This document shows positions 18,009 to 27,039 of a stretch of DNA of 64,000 nt, one piece after another (positions within the stretch are counted from its first letter, which is position 1; every line of letters begins with the position of its first letter). The DNA comes from Oceanihabitans iliipiscarium (lineage in GTDB: Bacteria; Bacteroidota; Bacteroidia; Flavobacteriales; Flavobacteriaceae). The notes beneath the pieces were generated by a model. The model saw nothing but the letters and a program-made list of their open reading frames with translations. It searched no databases and was not told the origin of the DNA. The stretch covers positions 186,001 to 250,000 of the forward strand of contig NZ_JBHUOV010000002.1 in the NCBI RefSeq assembly GCF_042686125.1, in the 5' to 3' direction. The translations under genes were made by a program, and so were the position numbers.

Positions 18009-20696
18009 CTAAAACAAAGTGATTTGGCCTTCCTCATCAATTTCAAAATCTAAGTCATTATCAGGTTTAGTTTGCTCATGAGAAGGTGTTGTTTTTGTGT
18101 TGTCTGAATTACTTTGAGGTGTTTTATCTGAATCTGCTTCAACATTTTCCTCATCAACAACCTCAATATCCTCTGCTGGAATTTGCTCAGGAGCTTCATA
18201 AGGCAAAGGCTCTAGTAAACTTATTTGATTCACCTTTTCTTTAGTGAGTTGATTTCCTAAAGCAGAAATTCCTTTAACAGCTATAAATTCTTCTAAATTA
18301 ACTTCAGCATTATCTTTTCGATCTTTACCTCGCTCTTTAGTGTATTCAATTTCTACCATTGGCTTCCAATCTGTAGATACAATCTCTAATACTGACTTCG
18401 GATGGTCTGAAATAAAGCTTTCCTCTTTACCTTCATTTTCAACAAGGAATCGTTTCACAAAGTATCGTTCTTTTTCGCCATCAAAATATATAGCAGAAAT
18501 CGGCTTTTTAGGAATCCATTTTTCTAACACAATCATATCATCATCAAAACGTGCTGTTAACTCTGGTAAGATTGTTTTTACAATTCCTGATTGAGAAATT
18601 ACTAACAAGCGATCTTCGCCTCTAAACTCACCAACCAATTCTCCCCTAGTATCAACATTTAAACGCTGAATAGTGTCATCAAACCAAATTTTACGTGGCT
18701 TTAAAGTAGATACACCTTTCTCTTTAAGCTCAACACGCTTTATCGAATATTTAGTCACACGATTTCCTTTTGAAGCTCTTCCTTTGATGAGTATTTCAGA
18801 AAAATCTAAGTCCCATTTTAATTTTTTAATGCTTCCTGATTGACGCAATAAAACAGTCACCACTTCTGCTTCGCCATTTGGATTTGCAGAGAAATACCAA
18901 ACCACTGAGTTAGTATTTCCGTTAGTTAAATCGTATTCTTTATCTCTTGTCGTGCCTGTAACTGCGAAACGTTTGACATAAGACGCTCCACCTTTTCCAT
19001 CACGATAAATCATATTATAAATTGTACGCTTGTCTTTCTTTTTAAAAACCGCAACATGAATAATATCTTTTCCAATAAACGTTTTAGTATCGACTTTAGT
19101 GACCATCATTTTGCCCTCTTTGGTAAATACAATGATATCATCAATATCGCTACAATCACAGACATATTCATTTTTACGTAAGGATGTTCCAATAAAGCCT
19201 TCTTCTCTGTTGACATACAATTTAGTATTACGAATGACTACTTTTGTAGCATCAACATCGTCAAATACTCGGATTTCCGTTTTGCGTTCGCGACCTTCAC
19301 TATATTCTTTCTTTAGTCTTGCAAAATAGGCGATGGCATAATCTATTAAATTTGCTAAATGATGTTTAACCTCAGCAATTTGATCTTCTAAAGCCTCAAT
19401 TTTTTGTTGTGCTTTATCGATATCAAATTTTGAAATACGCTTAATTCGAATTTCGGTTAATCGTGCAATATCTTCTTCAGTAACCTTGCGTTTTAGATGT
19501 TTAATATGAGGCTGCAATCCTTTATCTATAGCACTTATAACGCCATCCCAAGTTTCTTCTTCTTCAATATCGCGATAGATTCTATTTTCAATAAATATAC
19601 GTTCTAGTGATGCGAAATGCCATTGCTCTTCTAGTTCGTTAAGTTTTATTTCAAGCTCTTGTTTTAAAAGCTGAACAGTATTATCTGTAGAACGACGAAG
19701 CATTTCAGTAACACCAATAAACAAAGGCTTATTATCTTCAATTACGCAACCTAAAGGCGAAATAGAAATTTCGCAATTAGTAAATGCATACAAGGCATCA
19801 ATAGTTTTGTCTGGAGATATACCAGAAGGTAAATGCACTAAAATTTCAACTTCAGCAGCAGTATTATCTTCAATTTTTTTAATTTTTATTTTACCCTTAT
19901 CATTAGCCTTTAAAATAGAATCAATTAAAGACGATGTATTAGTAGCAAAAGGGATTTCAGAAATGACTAATGTATTTTTATCAAGCTGAGATATTTTTGC
20001 TCGAACTCTAACTTTCCCTCCTCTTAAACCATCATTATAATTAGTGAAATCTGCAATTCCTGCTGTTGGAAAATCTGGTAAAATTGTAAATCTCTTACCT
20101 TGAAGATGTTTAATTGAAGCTTCTATAAGTTCAATAAAATTATGAGGTAATATTTTAGTCGACAAACCAACAGCAATACCTTCTCCACCTTGTGCCAATA
20201 ATAATGGAAACATGACTGGAAGGTTTATAGGCTCTTTTCGTCGACCATCATAAGAAGATTGCCACTCAGTAATTTTGGGGTTAAAGACGACATCTAAACC
20301 AAACTTAGAAATACGTGCTTCAATATAACGAGAAGCCGCAGCGCTATCTCCAGTAAGTATATTTCCCCAGTTTCCTTGAGTATCAATTAATAAATCTTTT
20401 TGACCTATTTGCACCATAGCATCTGCAATACTTGCATCGCCATGTGGATGATATTGCATAGTATGACCAACAATGTTTGCTACTTTATTATAGCGACCAT
20501 CATCAAGGTCTTTCATAGATTGCATGATTCTGCGTTGTACAGGTTTAAAACCATCTTCAATAGCAGGTACTGCACGTTCTAAAATCACATAGGATGCATA
20601 ATCCAGAAACCATTCTTTGTACATTCCTGTAACTCTTGTAATGGTTTCTTGATTGTCATTATTTTCATTAATCAAGTCGTCATTTTCGTCTATCAT
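18009..20696 (-). CDS. parC: DNA topoisomerase IV subunit A
   Basis: An 895-residue type IIA topoisomerase A subunit. The HPHGD motif (residues 83-87) and the catalytic tyrosine Tyr124 (AASRYIEAR) are in the breakage-reunion domain; a coiled-coil segment lies around residues 380-450, followed by a beta-pinwheel-type C-terminal domain and a disordered acidic tail. It acts with ParE to decatenate chromosomes. Placement beside parE rather than gyrB, and the shortened C-terminal domain, favour ParC over GyrA. The residue after HPHGD is Ala88, where E. coli GyrA/ParC have a quinolone-contacting Ser; I believe this is normal for the phylum. Its ATG overlaps the stop of the upstream small gene (ATGA). 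Confidence 0.93.
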   Translation of the reverse strand: MIDENDDLINENNDNQETITRVTGMYKEWFLDYASYVILERAVPAIEDGFKPVQRRIMQSMKDLDDGRYNKVANIVGHTMQYHPHGDASIADAMVQIGQKDLLIDTQGNWGNILTGDSAAASRYIEARISKFGLDVVFNPKITEWQSSYDGRRKEPINLPVMFPLLLAQGGEGIAVGLSTKILPHNFIELIEASIKHLQGKRFTILPDFPTAGIADFTNYNDGLRGGKVRVRAKISQLDKNTLVISEIPFATNTSSLIDSILKANDKGKIKIKKIEDNTAAEVEILVHLPSGISPDKTIDALYAFTNCEISISPLGCVIEDNKPLFIGVTEMLRRSTDNTVQLLKQELEIKLNELEEQWHFASLERIFIENRIYRDIEEEETWDGVISAIDKGLQPHIKHLKRKVTEEDIARLTEIRIKRISKFDIDKAQQKIEALEDQIAEVKHHLANLIDYAIAYFARLKKEYSEGRERKTEIRVFDDVDATKVVIRNTKLYVNREEGFIGTSLRKNEYVCDCSDIDDIIVFTKEGKMMVTKVDTKTFIGKDIIHVAVFKKKDKRTIYNMIYRDGKGGASYVKRFAVTGTTRDKEYDLTNGNTNSVVWYFSANPNGEAEVVTVLLRQSGSIKKLKWDLDFSEILIKGRASKGNRVTKYSIKRVELKEKGVSTLKPRKIWFDDTIQRLNVDTRGELVGEFRGEDRLLVISQSGIVKTILPELTARFDDDMIVLEKWIPKKPISAIYFDGEKERYFVKRFLVENEGKEESFISDHPKSVLEIVSTDWKPMVEIEYTKERGKDRKDNAEVNLEEFIAVKGISALGNQLTKEKVNQISLLEPLPYEAPEQIPAEDIEVVDEENVEADSDKTPQSNSDNTKTTPSHEQTKPDNDLDFEIDEEGQITLF

Positions 20697-21178
20697 GAAC
20701 CTTCTTGTTTTTTATTTTCTTTAATTACTTTAGTTAATGATTGTCTTATATACCTTCTTTTCTTTTTTGAGACTAGTGTAACATTAAACCGTTCTTTTTG
20801 AGTATGTCCTCGCTTATTTTTTATAAGAAGTACTAAGCTTTTAAATACGATATAGTTATTAAATTTAAAGCCGATTAACTTATCTTTTTCAAATTCAACA
20901 ATATGCTCTTTATTGCTAAACCTGTCAGACATTAATAATTCTTTATTGGTTACAATAACCATATGACCATCGCTATCATATTCAAAATATTTAGAAATAT
21001 AATGGACTATAAAAAAAAGTGCGCCAAAAATCACAGCAATAATAACCAGAACTATAAAAGGATCTGTTGATATTGAACTAAACGTCTTAAACATTACAGC
21101 AGAAAATATTGCCATAACGATTAATATAAAATAGATTGAAACTATTATATTTTTTATTTTTGAGTTACTAGTTCTCAT
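20693..21178 (-). CDS. Small membrane protein between parE and parC, unknown function
   Basis: 161 residues: two membrane helices (about residues 11-32 and 40-62) and a basic C-terminal domain rich in beta strands (VIVTNKELLMSDRF, IVFKSLVLLIKNKRG) that resembles a PH-like membrane-associated domain. It overlaps parE by 11 bases at its start and parC by 4 bases at its end, so all three should be one translationally coupled operon. I do not recognise a family. The tight overlap suggests selection on expression with topoisomerase IV rather than a proven role in it. Confidence 0.7.
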   Translation of the reverse strand: MRTSNSKIKNIIVSIYFILIVMAIFSAVMFKTFSSISTDPFIVLVIIAVIFGALFFIVHYISKYFEYDSDGHMVIVTNKELLMSDRFSNKEHIVEFEKDKLIGFKFNNYIVFKSLVLLIKNKRGHTQKERFNVTLVSKKKRRYIRQSLTKVIKENKKQEGS

Positions 21179-23036
21179 AAGCTTCTTCTTCTAAAATATC
21201 AAGTTCAACTTTTAAATTGTCGATAATAAATTCTTGTCTATCTGGTGTGTTTTTTCCCATGTAAAAACTTAGCAAATCATCAATAGACATATCTTTGTCA
21301 AGCATTACAGGATCTAATCGAATATCTTCTCCAATAAAATGCACAAATTCATCTGGAGATATTTCACCTAATCCTTTAAATCGAGTAATTTCTGGTTTAG
21401 GTTTTAACTTCTCAATAGCATTTAGCCGTTCTTCATTAGAATAGCAATAAATTGTTTCCTTTTTATTTCGTACTCTAAACAAAGGAGTTTGTAATATATA
21501 TAAGTGACCTTCTTTAATTATCTCAGGAAAAAACTGCAGAAAAAATGTAATGAGTAATAAACGAATATGCATGCCATCAACATCAGCATCAGTTGCAATA
21601 ACGATGTTATTATAGCGTAAATCTTCAATAGATTCTTCTATATTTAAAGCAGCCTGTAAAAGGTTAAACTCTTCATTTTCATAAACAATTTTCTTCGTTA
21701 AACCATAACAATTTAAAGGCTTCCCTTTTAAACTAAAAACTGCTTGAGTATTAACATCTCTTGACTTGGTGATACTACCAGAAGCCGAATCCCCTTCAGT
21801 AATAAACAAAGTCGTTTCAAGATTTCTTTCGTTTTTTGTGTCTCCAAAATGAACACGACAATCACGTAATTTTTTATTATGAAGACTTGCTTTTTTTGCT
21901 CTATCCTTAGCGAGTTTACGTATTCCAGACAATTCTTTACGTTCACGTTCTGCCTGAAGAATCTTACGCTGAATACTCTCTGCTACATCTGCATTTTTAT
22001 GTAAAAAGTTATCTAATTTCGTTTTTAAAAAATCATTAATAAACGTTCTAACAGTAGGCAAATCGCCTCCCATATCTGTAGATCCTAATTTAGTTTTGGT
22101 TTGACTTTCAAAAACAGGCTCCATAACTTTTATTGCAATTGCGCAAACTACAGATTTCCTAATATCTGAAGCTTCATAGTTTTTGCCATAAAACTCTCTT
22201 ATCGTTCTAACTAAAGCCTCTCTAAATGCAGCCAAATGTGTTCCACCTTGCGTCGTATTTTGACCATTTACAAAAGAATGATACTCTTCACTATATTGAG
22301 TCTTACTATGCGTTAAAGCGACTTCAATATCTTCAGAACGCAAATGAATAATAGGATACAGTCGATCTGATTCATTAATATTTTCGGATAGTAAATCTTT
22401 TAAACCATTTTCGCTGTAAAATTTTTCTCCATTAAAAATAATGGTTAAACCAGGATTAAGATAGACATAGTTTTTGAGCATTTTTTTAACATACTCATTT
22501 CTATATTTATAATTTTTAAAGATGATTTCATCTGGAACAAAAGACACTTTAGTTCCTTTGCGTCTTGAGGTATCATCTAATAAATCTTGATTTATTAAAT
22601 TTCCTTGTTCAAATTCAGCAGAAGCCGATTTCCCATCTCTTGTTGATTCTACCCTAAAATACTCAGAAAGTGCATTTACAGCTTTTGTACCTACACCGTT
22701 TAAACCAACAGATTTTTTAAAGGCTTTAGAGTCATACTTTCCTCCTGTATTCATTTTAGAAACAACATCTACAACCTTTCCTAAAGGAATACCACGACCA
22801 TAATCGCGCACAATAACTTTACTGCCTTGAATTGAAATATCTATGGTTTTTCCAGCTCCCATGACATACTCATCAATTGAGTTATCAAGAACTTCTTTTA
22901 GTAATATGTATATACCATCATCAGGTGAAGAACCATCTCCAAGTTTACCAATATACATTCCTGGACGCATTCTAATGTGTTCTTTCCAATCGAGGGAACG
23001 TATATTATCTTCGGTATATTTGGTTTGTTGAGACAT
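21168..23036 (-). CDS. parE: DNA topoisomerase IV subunit B
   Basis: A 622-residue GHKL ATPase subunit. ATP-binding motifs are LLKEVLDNSIDEYV (Bergerat motif with Glu and Asn), the DYGRGIPLG loop and GLNGVGTKAVNALS. The TOPRIM metal site includes EGDSASG and the DADVDG motif. The C-terminus ends PDRQEFIIDNL, the conserved B-subunit tail. It forms the heterotetramer with the ParC encoded downstream. The length is that of ParE, not of the longer proteobacterial GyrB. Confidence 0.94.
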   Translation of the reverse strand: MSQQTKYTEDNIRSLDWKEHIRMRPGMYIGKLGDGSSPDDGIYILLKEVLDNSIDEYVMGAGKTIDISIQGSKVIVRDYGRGIPLGKVVDVVSKMNTGGKYDSKAFKKSVGLNGVGTKAVNALSEYFRVESTRDGKSASAEFEQGNLINQDLLDDTSRRKGTKVSFVPDEIIFKNYKYRNEYVKKMLKNYVYLNPGLTIIFNGEKFYSENGLKDLLSENINESDRLYPIIHLRSEDIEVALTHSKTQYSEEYHSFVNGQNTTQGGTHLAAFREALVRTIREFYGKNYEASDIRKSVVCAIAIKVMEPVFESQTKTKLGSTDMGGDLPTVRTFINDFLKTKLDNFLHKNADVAESIQRKILQAERERKELSGIRKLAKDRAKKASLHNKKLRDCRVHFGDTKNERNLETTLFITEGDSASGSITKSRDVNTQAVFSLKGKPLNCYGLTKKIVYENEEFNLLQAALNIEESIEDLRYNNIVIATDADVDGMHIRLLLITFFLQFFPEIIKEGHLYILQTPLFRVRNKKETIYCYSNEERLNAIEKLKPKPEITRFKGLGEISPDEFVHFIGEDIRLDPVMLDKDMSIDDLLSFYMGKNTPDRQEFIIDNLKVELDILEEEAYEN

Positions 23037-23120
23037 AAAATCTTAAAAATAGTGACAGGTTGCTAATATAGTACTTCGTTCTAAAAAATGAAATACAGAT
23101 TAAACAAAGTAATTAACAAT

Positions 23121-23154
23121 AAAAAGCCAATGTTGTTGAGAACATTGGCTTTTT
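23121..23154 (-). terminator. Intrinsic terminator of ychF
   Basis: Perfect 14-base stem AAAAAGCCAATGTT / AACATTGGCTTTTT with a six-base loop and T tract, 24 bases past the ychF stop codon. Confidence 0.88.
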
Positions 23155-23177
23155 AAATATTTAGTGTTTCATTTTAT

Positions 23178-24272
23178 TTACACATTAAACAAGAAGTGCA
23201 TTACATCGCCATCTTTAACGACATAATTCTTTCCTTCCACACGCATTTTTCCAGCCTCTTTGACTTTGGCTTCACTTCCGTAAGTAATATAGTCATCATA
23301 AGCAATTACTTCGGCTCGAATAAACCCTTTTTCAAAATCGGTATGAATCACGCCTGCTGCTTGTGGTCCAGTAGCTCCAACATTTATTGTCCAAGCTCTT
23401 ACTTCTTTAACTCCAGCCGTAAAGTAAGTTTGCTGATTTAATAATTTATATGCAGAACGAATCAATTTAGCAGAACCAGGCTCTTCTAATCCAATATCTT
23501 GTAAAAACAACTGTCGTTCTTCATAGTCATCTAGTTCATTAATATCTGCTTCAGTACCAACAGCAAGCACTAACACTTCTGCGTTTTCATCTTTTACCGC
23601 TTCTTTAACTTGATCGACATAAGCATTACCAGAAACAGCTGCATTTTCATCTACATTACAAACGTACATTACTGGTTTATCTGTTATTAATTGTGAAGGC
23701 TTTACAAATTCTTCATAATCCGATTCGTCAAATTCAATGGCACGTACAGAAATTCCTGCCTCTAGGCCAGATTTTATTTTTAATAAAACCGATTCTTCTT
23801 TTTGAGCATCTTTATTACCTGTTTTTGCAGCTCTTTTAACCTTATCTAATTTCTTATCTATGGTTTCTAAATCTTTCAGCTGTAATTCCATATCGATAGT
23901 TTCCTTATCTCTTATAGGGTTTACATTACCATCAACATGAACAATATTATCATTATCAAAACAACGCAGCACATGAAGAATGGCATCAGTTTCTCTTATA
24001 TTAGCCAAGAATTGATTTCCTAATCCTTCTCCTTTACTAGCTCCTTTTACTAATCCAGCAATATCAACAATCTCTACTGTTGCGGGCAACACACGTTCAG
24101 GATTGACTAATTCTTCTAGTTTCTGCAATCTTGGATCTGGCACATTTACCACTCCAATATTTGGCTCAATAGTACAAAACGGAAAATTTGCGCTTTGTGC
24201 CTTAGCATTAGACAAACAATTAAATAAAGTTGATTTTCCAACGTTTGGTAATCCTACAATTCCTGCTTTCAT
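23178..24272 (-). CDS. ychF: Redox-regulated OBG-type ATPase YchF
   Basis: A 364-residue TRAFAC-class P-loop protein. GLPNVGKSTLFN is the G1 motif, DIAGLVKGASKGEGLGNQFL the G3/switch region (cited by its parts DIAGLVKG and GEGLGNQFL), and a C-terminal TGS domain carries TWTINVGATGPQAAG and IHTDFEKGFIRAEV. YchF/OLA1 proteins prefer ATP to GTP and associate with ribosomes and stress responses. The gene has its own promoter-like element and terminator. Confidence 0.95.
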   Translation of the reverse strand: MKAGIVGLPNVGKSTLFNCLSNAKAQSANFPFCTIEPNIGVVNVPDPRLQKLEELVNPERVLPATVEIVDIAGLVKGASKGEGLGNQFLANIRETDAILHVLRCFDNDNIVHVDGNVNPIRDKETIDMELQLKDLETIDKKLDKVKRAAKTGNKDAQKEESVLLKIKSGLEAGISVRAIEFDESDYEEFVKPSQLITDKPVMYVCNVDENAAVSGNAYVDQVKEAVKDENAEVLVLAVGTEADINELDDYEERQLFLQDIGLEEPGSAKLIRSAYKLLNQQTYFTAGVKEVRAWTINVGATGPQAAGVIHTDFEKGFIRAEVIAYDDYITYGSEAKVKEAGKMRVEGKNYVVKDGDVMHFLFNV

Positions 24273-24294
24273 TGTGTTTTTTTATTAGCGAATG

Positions 24295-24327
24295 CAAATG
24301 TAGTTAATTCTCAGCTTTTATAAACAA
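24295..24327 (-). promoter_or_regulatory. Candidate promoter of ychF
   Basis: Minus-strand -7 box TACATTTG (24295-24302) with a TTG (24325-24327 on the minus strand) 22 bases upstream, within the tolerated spacing of Bacteroidota promoters. It lies 22 bases before the ATG. Confidence 0.5.
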
Positions 24328-24328
24328 A

Positions 24329-24355
24329 AAAATCTCAAGCAAAACTTGAGATTTT
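24329..24355 (-). terminator. Intrinsic terminator of the ferredoxin gene
   Basis: Perfect 11-base stem AAAATCTCAAG / CTTGAGATTTT with a five-base loop and a T run on the minus strand, 22 bases past the ferredoxin stop. Confidence 0.85.
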
Positions 24356-24377
24356 AATATCTGTTTTTTATTGATAA

Positions 24378-24731
24378 TTAGTCTTCAGGATGCATAAATT
24401 TTTGTTTTCCTAAAAGCACTTCTTCAGTTTCAACATGGTCTTCATCCGGAACACAACAATCTACAGGACATACCGCAGCACATTGTGGCTCTTCATGAAA
24501 CCCTTTACATTCTGTACATTTATCTGGCACAATATAATAAACCTCATCACTAATTGGCTCTTGAGCTTCATCGGCATCGACTTCTTTACCATTAGTTAAG
24601 ACTAATTTGCCGCTTAAACTTGTTCCGTCTTTATAACGCCAATCATCTGCGCCTTCATATATTGCAGTATTAGGACATTCAGGTTCACATGCACCACAAT
24701 TTATACATTCGTCTGTTATTATTATTGCCAT
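24378..24731 (-). CDS. 4Fe-4S dicluster ferredoxin
   Basis: A 117-residue ferredoxin. The first cluster motif is CINCGACEPECP at residues 8-19, and the second is CTECKGFHEEPQCAAVCPVDCC near residues 70-92 (given here as CTEC, QCAAVCP and DCC), with the insertion typical of the Bacteroidota/YfhL-type ferredoxins. It should carry electrons in the cytoplasm. The frame extends upstream to 24830, but the ATG at 24731 gives the conserved MAIIITDECINC start, and a promoter-like element lies between. It is divergent from the LuxC-like reductase gene. Confidence 0.92.
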   Translation of the reverse strand: MAIIITDECINCGACEPECPNTAIYEGADDWRYKDGTSLSGKLVLTNGKEVDADEAQEPISDEVYYIVPDKCTECKGFHEEPQCAAVCPVDCCVPDEDHVETEEVLLGKQKFMHPED

Positions 24732-24754
24732 AGCATTTTTCTTTTCTAACTTTG
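24725..24754 (+). promoter_or_regulatory. Promoter of the LuxC-like gene
   Basis: TTG at 24725-24727, then 19 bases, then TAACTTTG at 24747-24754: an exact fit to the Bacteroidota TTG / TAnnTTTG pattern. It gives a transcript start near 24760 and a leader of about 35 bases. Confidence 0.62.
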
Positions 24755-24756
24755 CG

Positions 24757-24787
24757 CAAAAATAACGCCAAAAGTATTCATAACCAA
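24757..24787 (-). promoter_or_regulatory. Promoter of the ferredoxin gene, overlapping the opposite promoter
   Basis: Minus-strand TATTTTTG (24757-24764) with TTG (24785-24787) 20 bases upstream, again an exact fit. It faces and interlocks with the plus-strand promoter at 24725-24754, so the two cannot both hold polymerase at once. Confidence 0.6.
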
Positions 24788-24795
24788 ATACAAGA

Positions 24796-25854
24796 ATGAT
24801 TTTAGAACAAAGAATTAACGCCTTTGCCAAATTAGGTATTTTTTTAAGTCAGTTTACTTCTGATGGATTTCATAAAAAAGAAAATATTAATCATAATGAT
24901 TTGTTTTTTGATGGTTTTAAACATCAAATAAAATTAGCAGAAGAAACCAATGGTTGGTTTACAAAAGAAAATATTATTTTTTCTATAGAGAATTGGTCTA
25001 AATCATTAGAAAACAACAATATTAATAATTGGGTTTTAAAGTATAACTTTAATGATATTAAAGCTAAAAAAGTCGCTATAATAATGGCTGGAAATATACC
25101 TTTAGTAGGTTTTCATGATTTTTTATCTGTATTAATTTCTGGTCATAATGTTTTAGTGAAACAATCTTCAAACGACAAACACCTACTACCATTTTTAGCT
25201 AAATATCTAGAGTATATTGAACCAGAATTTAAAGGCAAAATAGAATTTACCGAAGGCCAACTAGAACACTTTGATGCAGTGATTGCTACTGGAAGTGACA
25301 ATACGGCTCGTTATTTTGAGTATTATTTTAAAAACAAACCATCAATAATTAGAAAAAATAGAAATTCTATAGCAATTCTAAATGGTGATGAATCTGAAGA
25401 ACAACTAAAAGCCCTATCTGAAGATATATTTAGGTATTATGGTTTAGGCTGCAGAAATGTATCTAAATTGTTTGTCCCAAAAAACTATAATTTTGAAGCA
25501 TTTTTTAAAGGTGTTTTTCATTGGAACCCAATTATTAATGGAGCTAAATATGCTAATAACTACGACTACAACAAAGCAGTCTATCTTATGAGTGAATTTG
25601 ATATGCTAGAAAATGGCTTCTTAATGATTAAAGAAGATCTAAGCTTTTCCTCACCAATTGCAACTGTATTTTATGAATTTTACGACAATAAATCTACGCT
25701 AAAAACATATTTAGAGAATAATAAAAACAAGATTCAATGTATAGTTTCAAAAGGCTTTGATCGTAATGAAATTGATTTTGGACAAACTCAACAACCTCAA
25801 CTTTGGGATTATGCAGATAATGTTGATACTATTGCATTTTTGTTAAAAATTTAG
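24796..25854 (+). CDS. LuxC-like acyl-CoA/acyl-protein reductase
   Basis: A 352-residue member of the LuxC acyl reductase family (ALDH superfamily). Recognisable parts are the cofactor-binding region AIIMAGNIPLVGFHDFLSVL, the strand IATGSDNTARYFEYYF and the active-site area YYGLGCRNVSKLFVP with the candidate nucleophile Cys in GLGCRN. The family reduces activated fatty acids or similar thioesters to aldehydes with NADPH; no luciferase genes are nearby, so bioluminescence is not implied. It is divergent from a ferredoxin gene and followed by serC. In related genomes it is annotated simply as acyl-CoA reductase. The natural substrate is unknown. Confidence 0.78.
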   Translation: MILEQRINAFAKLGIFLSQFTSDGFHKKENINHNDLFFDGFKHQIKLAEETNGWFTKENIIFSIENWSKSLENNNINNWVLKYNFNDIKAKKVAIIMAGNIPLVGFHDFLSVLISGHNVLVKQSSNDKHLLPFLAKYLEYIEPEFKGKIEFTEGQLEHFDAVIATGSDNTARYFEYYFKNKPSIIRKNRNSIAILNGDESEEQLKALSEDIFRYYGLGCRNVSKLFVPKNYNFEAFFKGVFHWNPIINGAKYANNYDYNKAVYLMSEFDMLENGFLMIKEDLSFSSPIATVFYEFYDNKSTLKTYLENNKNKIQCIVSKGFDRNEIDFGQTQQPQLWDYADNVDTIAFLLKI

Positions 25855-25966
25855 TTGATAAATTATCATTTTAATAACATAATTCCTGTCAAAAATTAGC
25901 ACCTTTGCAACTGTTAAAAATTGTTATTAGGATTAAAAAATATCCTGAAATAAATTCAGTAAAAAA

Positions 25967-27031
25967 ATGAAAAAACATAATTTTAGTGCAGGACCATGTA
26001 TTCTTCCGCAAGAAGTTTTATTAAAAGCTTCTGAAGCTGTAATGGATTACAACAATGACGGATTATCATTATTAGAGATATCGCACAGAAGCAAACCATT
26101 TGTTGATGTAATGGAAAAAGCAAGGTCTTTAGCTTTAGAACTCTTAGGCCTTGAAGGTAAAGGTTACAAAGCTTTATTCTTACAAGGTGGAGCGAGTACT
26201 CAATTTTTGATGGTAGCCTTAAATCTACTAGAAAAAAGAGCTGGTTATTTAAATACTGGAACTTGGAGCGATAAAGCGATTAAAGAAGCTAAAATTTACG
26301 ATGATATTTATGAAGTAGGCTCATCTAAAGACGCAGGATATAATTACATCCCTAAAGGCTATGATATTCCTTCAGATTATGACTATTTTCACTGCACTTC
26401 TAACAACACCATATTTGGAACGCAAATGAAATCATTCCCTGATTCGCCAATACCTATGGTCTGCGATATGAGTAGTGATATCTTTTCAAGAACTTTAGAT
26501 TTTTCAAAATTCGATTTAATATATGCTGGCGCTCAAAAAAATATGGGTCCAGCTGGAACAACCCTTGTCGTTGTTCGTGAAGATATTTTAGGAAAAGTAT
26601 CTCGCAAAATTCCATCTATGATGGATTACAAAGTGCATATCAGTAAAAGCAGCATGTTTAATACGCCTCCTGTGTTTCCTGTATATGTTTCAATGTTAAC
26701 ACTGGAATGGTTAAAAAACCTTGGTGGTATTAAAGCCATAGAAGAAATAAATGAAATGAAAGCTCGAGTAATGTATTCTGAGATTGACTTAAACCCTTTA
26801 TTTAAAGGCTATTCAAATAAAGAAGACCGTTCAAATATGAATGCTACTTTTACTCTTATTAATGAAAATTTAAAAGAAACCTTTGAAACCATGCTTAAAG
26901 AAGCTGGTATTAACGGATTAAATGGCCATAGAAGTGTTGGTGGCTACAGAGCATCTATGTACAATGCCTTACCTCTAGATAGTGTAAAAGCATTAGTAGA
27001 AGTGATGAGCGAATTAGAAACTAAAGCATAA
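25967..27031 (+). CDS. serC: Phosphoserine aminotransferase
   Basis: A 354-residue fold-type IV-like class V aminotransferase, making 3-phosphoserine from 3-phosphohydroxypyruvate; the enzyme can also act in pyridoxal phosphate synthesis. The start HNFSAGPCILP is the SerC signature; QGGASTQF binds cofactor phosphate and the lysine in YAGAQKNMGPAG binds PLP. It precedes serA by 8 bases, so two consecutive steps of serine synthesis are co-transcribed. Confidence 0.95.
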   Translation: MKKHNFSAGPCILPQEVLLKASEAVMDYNNDGLSLLEISHRSKPFVDVMEKARSLALELLGLEGKGYKALFLQGGASTQFLMVALNLLEKRAGYLNTGTWSDKAIKEAKIYDDIYEVGSSKDAGYNYIPKGYDIPSDYDYFHCTSNNTIFGTQMKSFPDSPIPMVCDMSSDIFSRTLDFSKFDLIYAGAQKNMGPAGTTLVVVREDILGKVSRKIPSMMDYKVHISKSSMFNTPPVFPVYVSMLTLEWLKNLGGIKAIEEINEMKARVMYSEIDLNPLFKGYSNKEDRSNMNATFTLINENLKETFETMLKEAGINGLNGHRSVGGYRASMYNALPLDSVKALVEVMSELETKA

Positions 27032-27039
27032 TAAATTAC

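Noticed and set aside
24732..24830. Upstream extension of the ferredoxin frame
   Set aside because: It overlaps the promoter elements and the start of the LuxC-like gene; the conserved ferredoxin start is at 24731.
24796..25854. Bioluminescence gene (luxC)
   Set aside because: The fold is LuxC-like, but no luxAB, luxD or luxE gene is near, and the neighbours are ferredoxin and serine synthesis.
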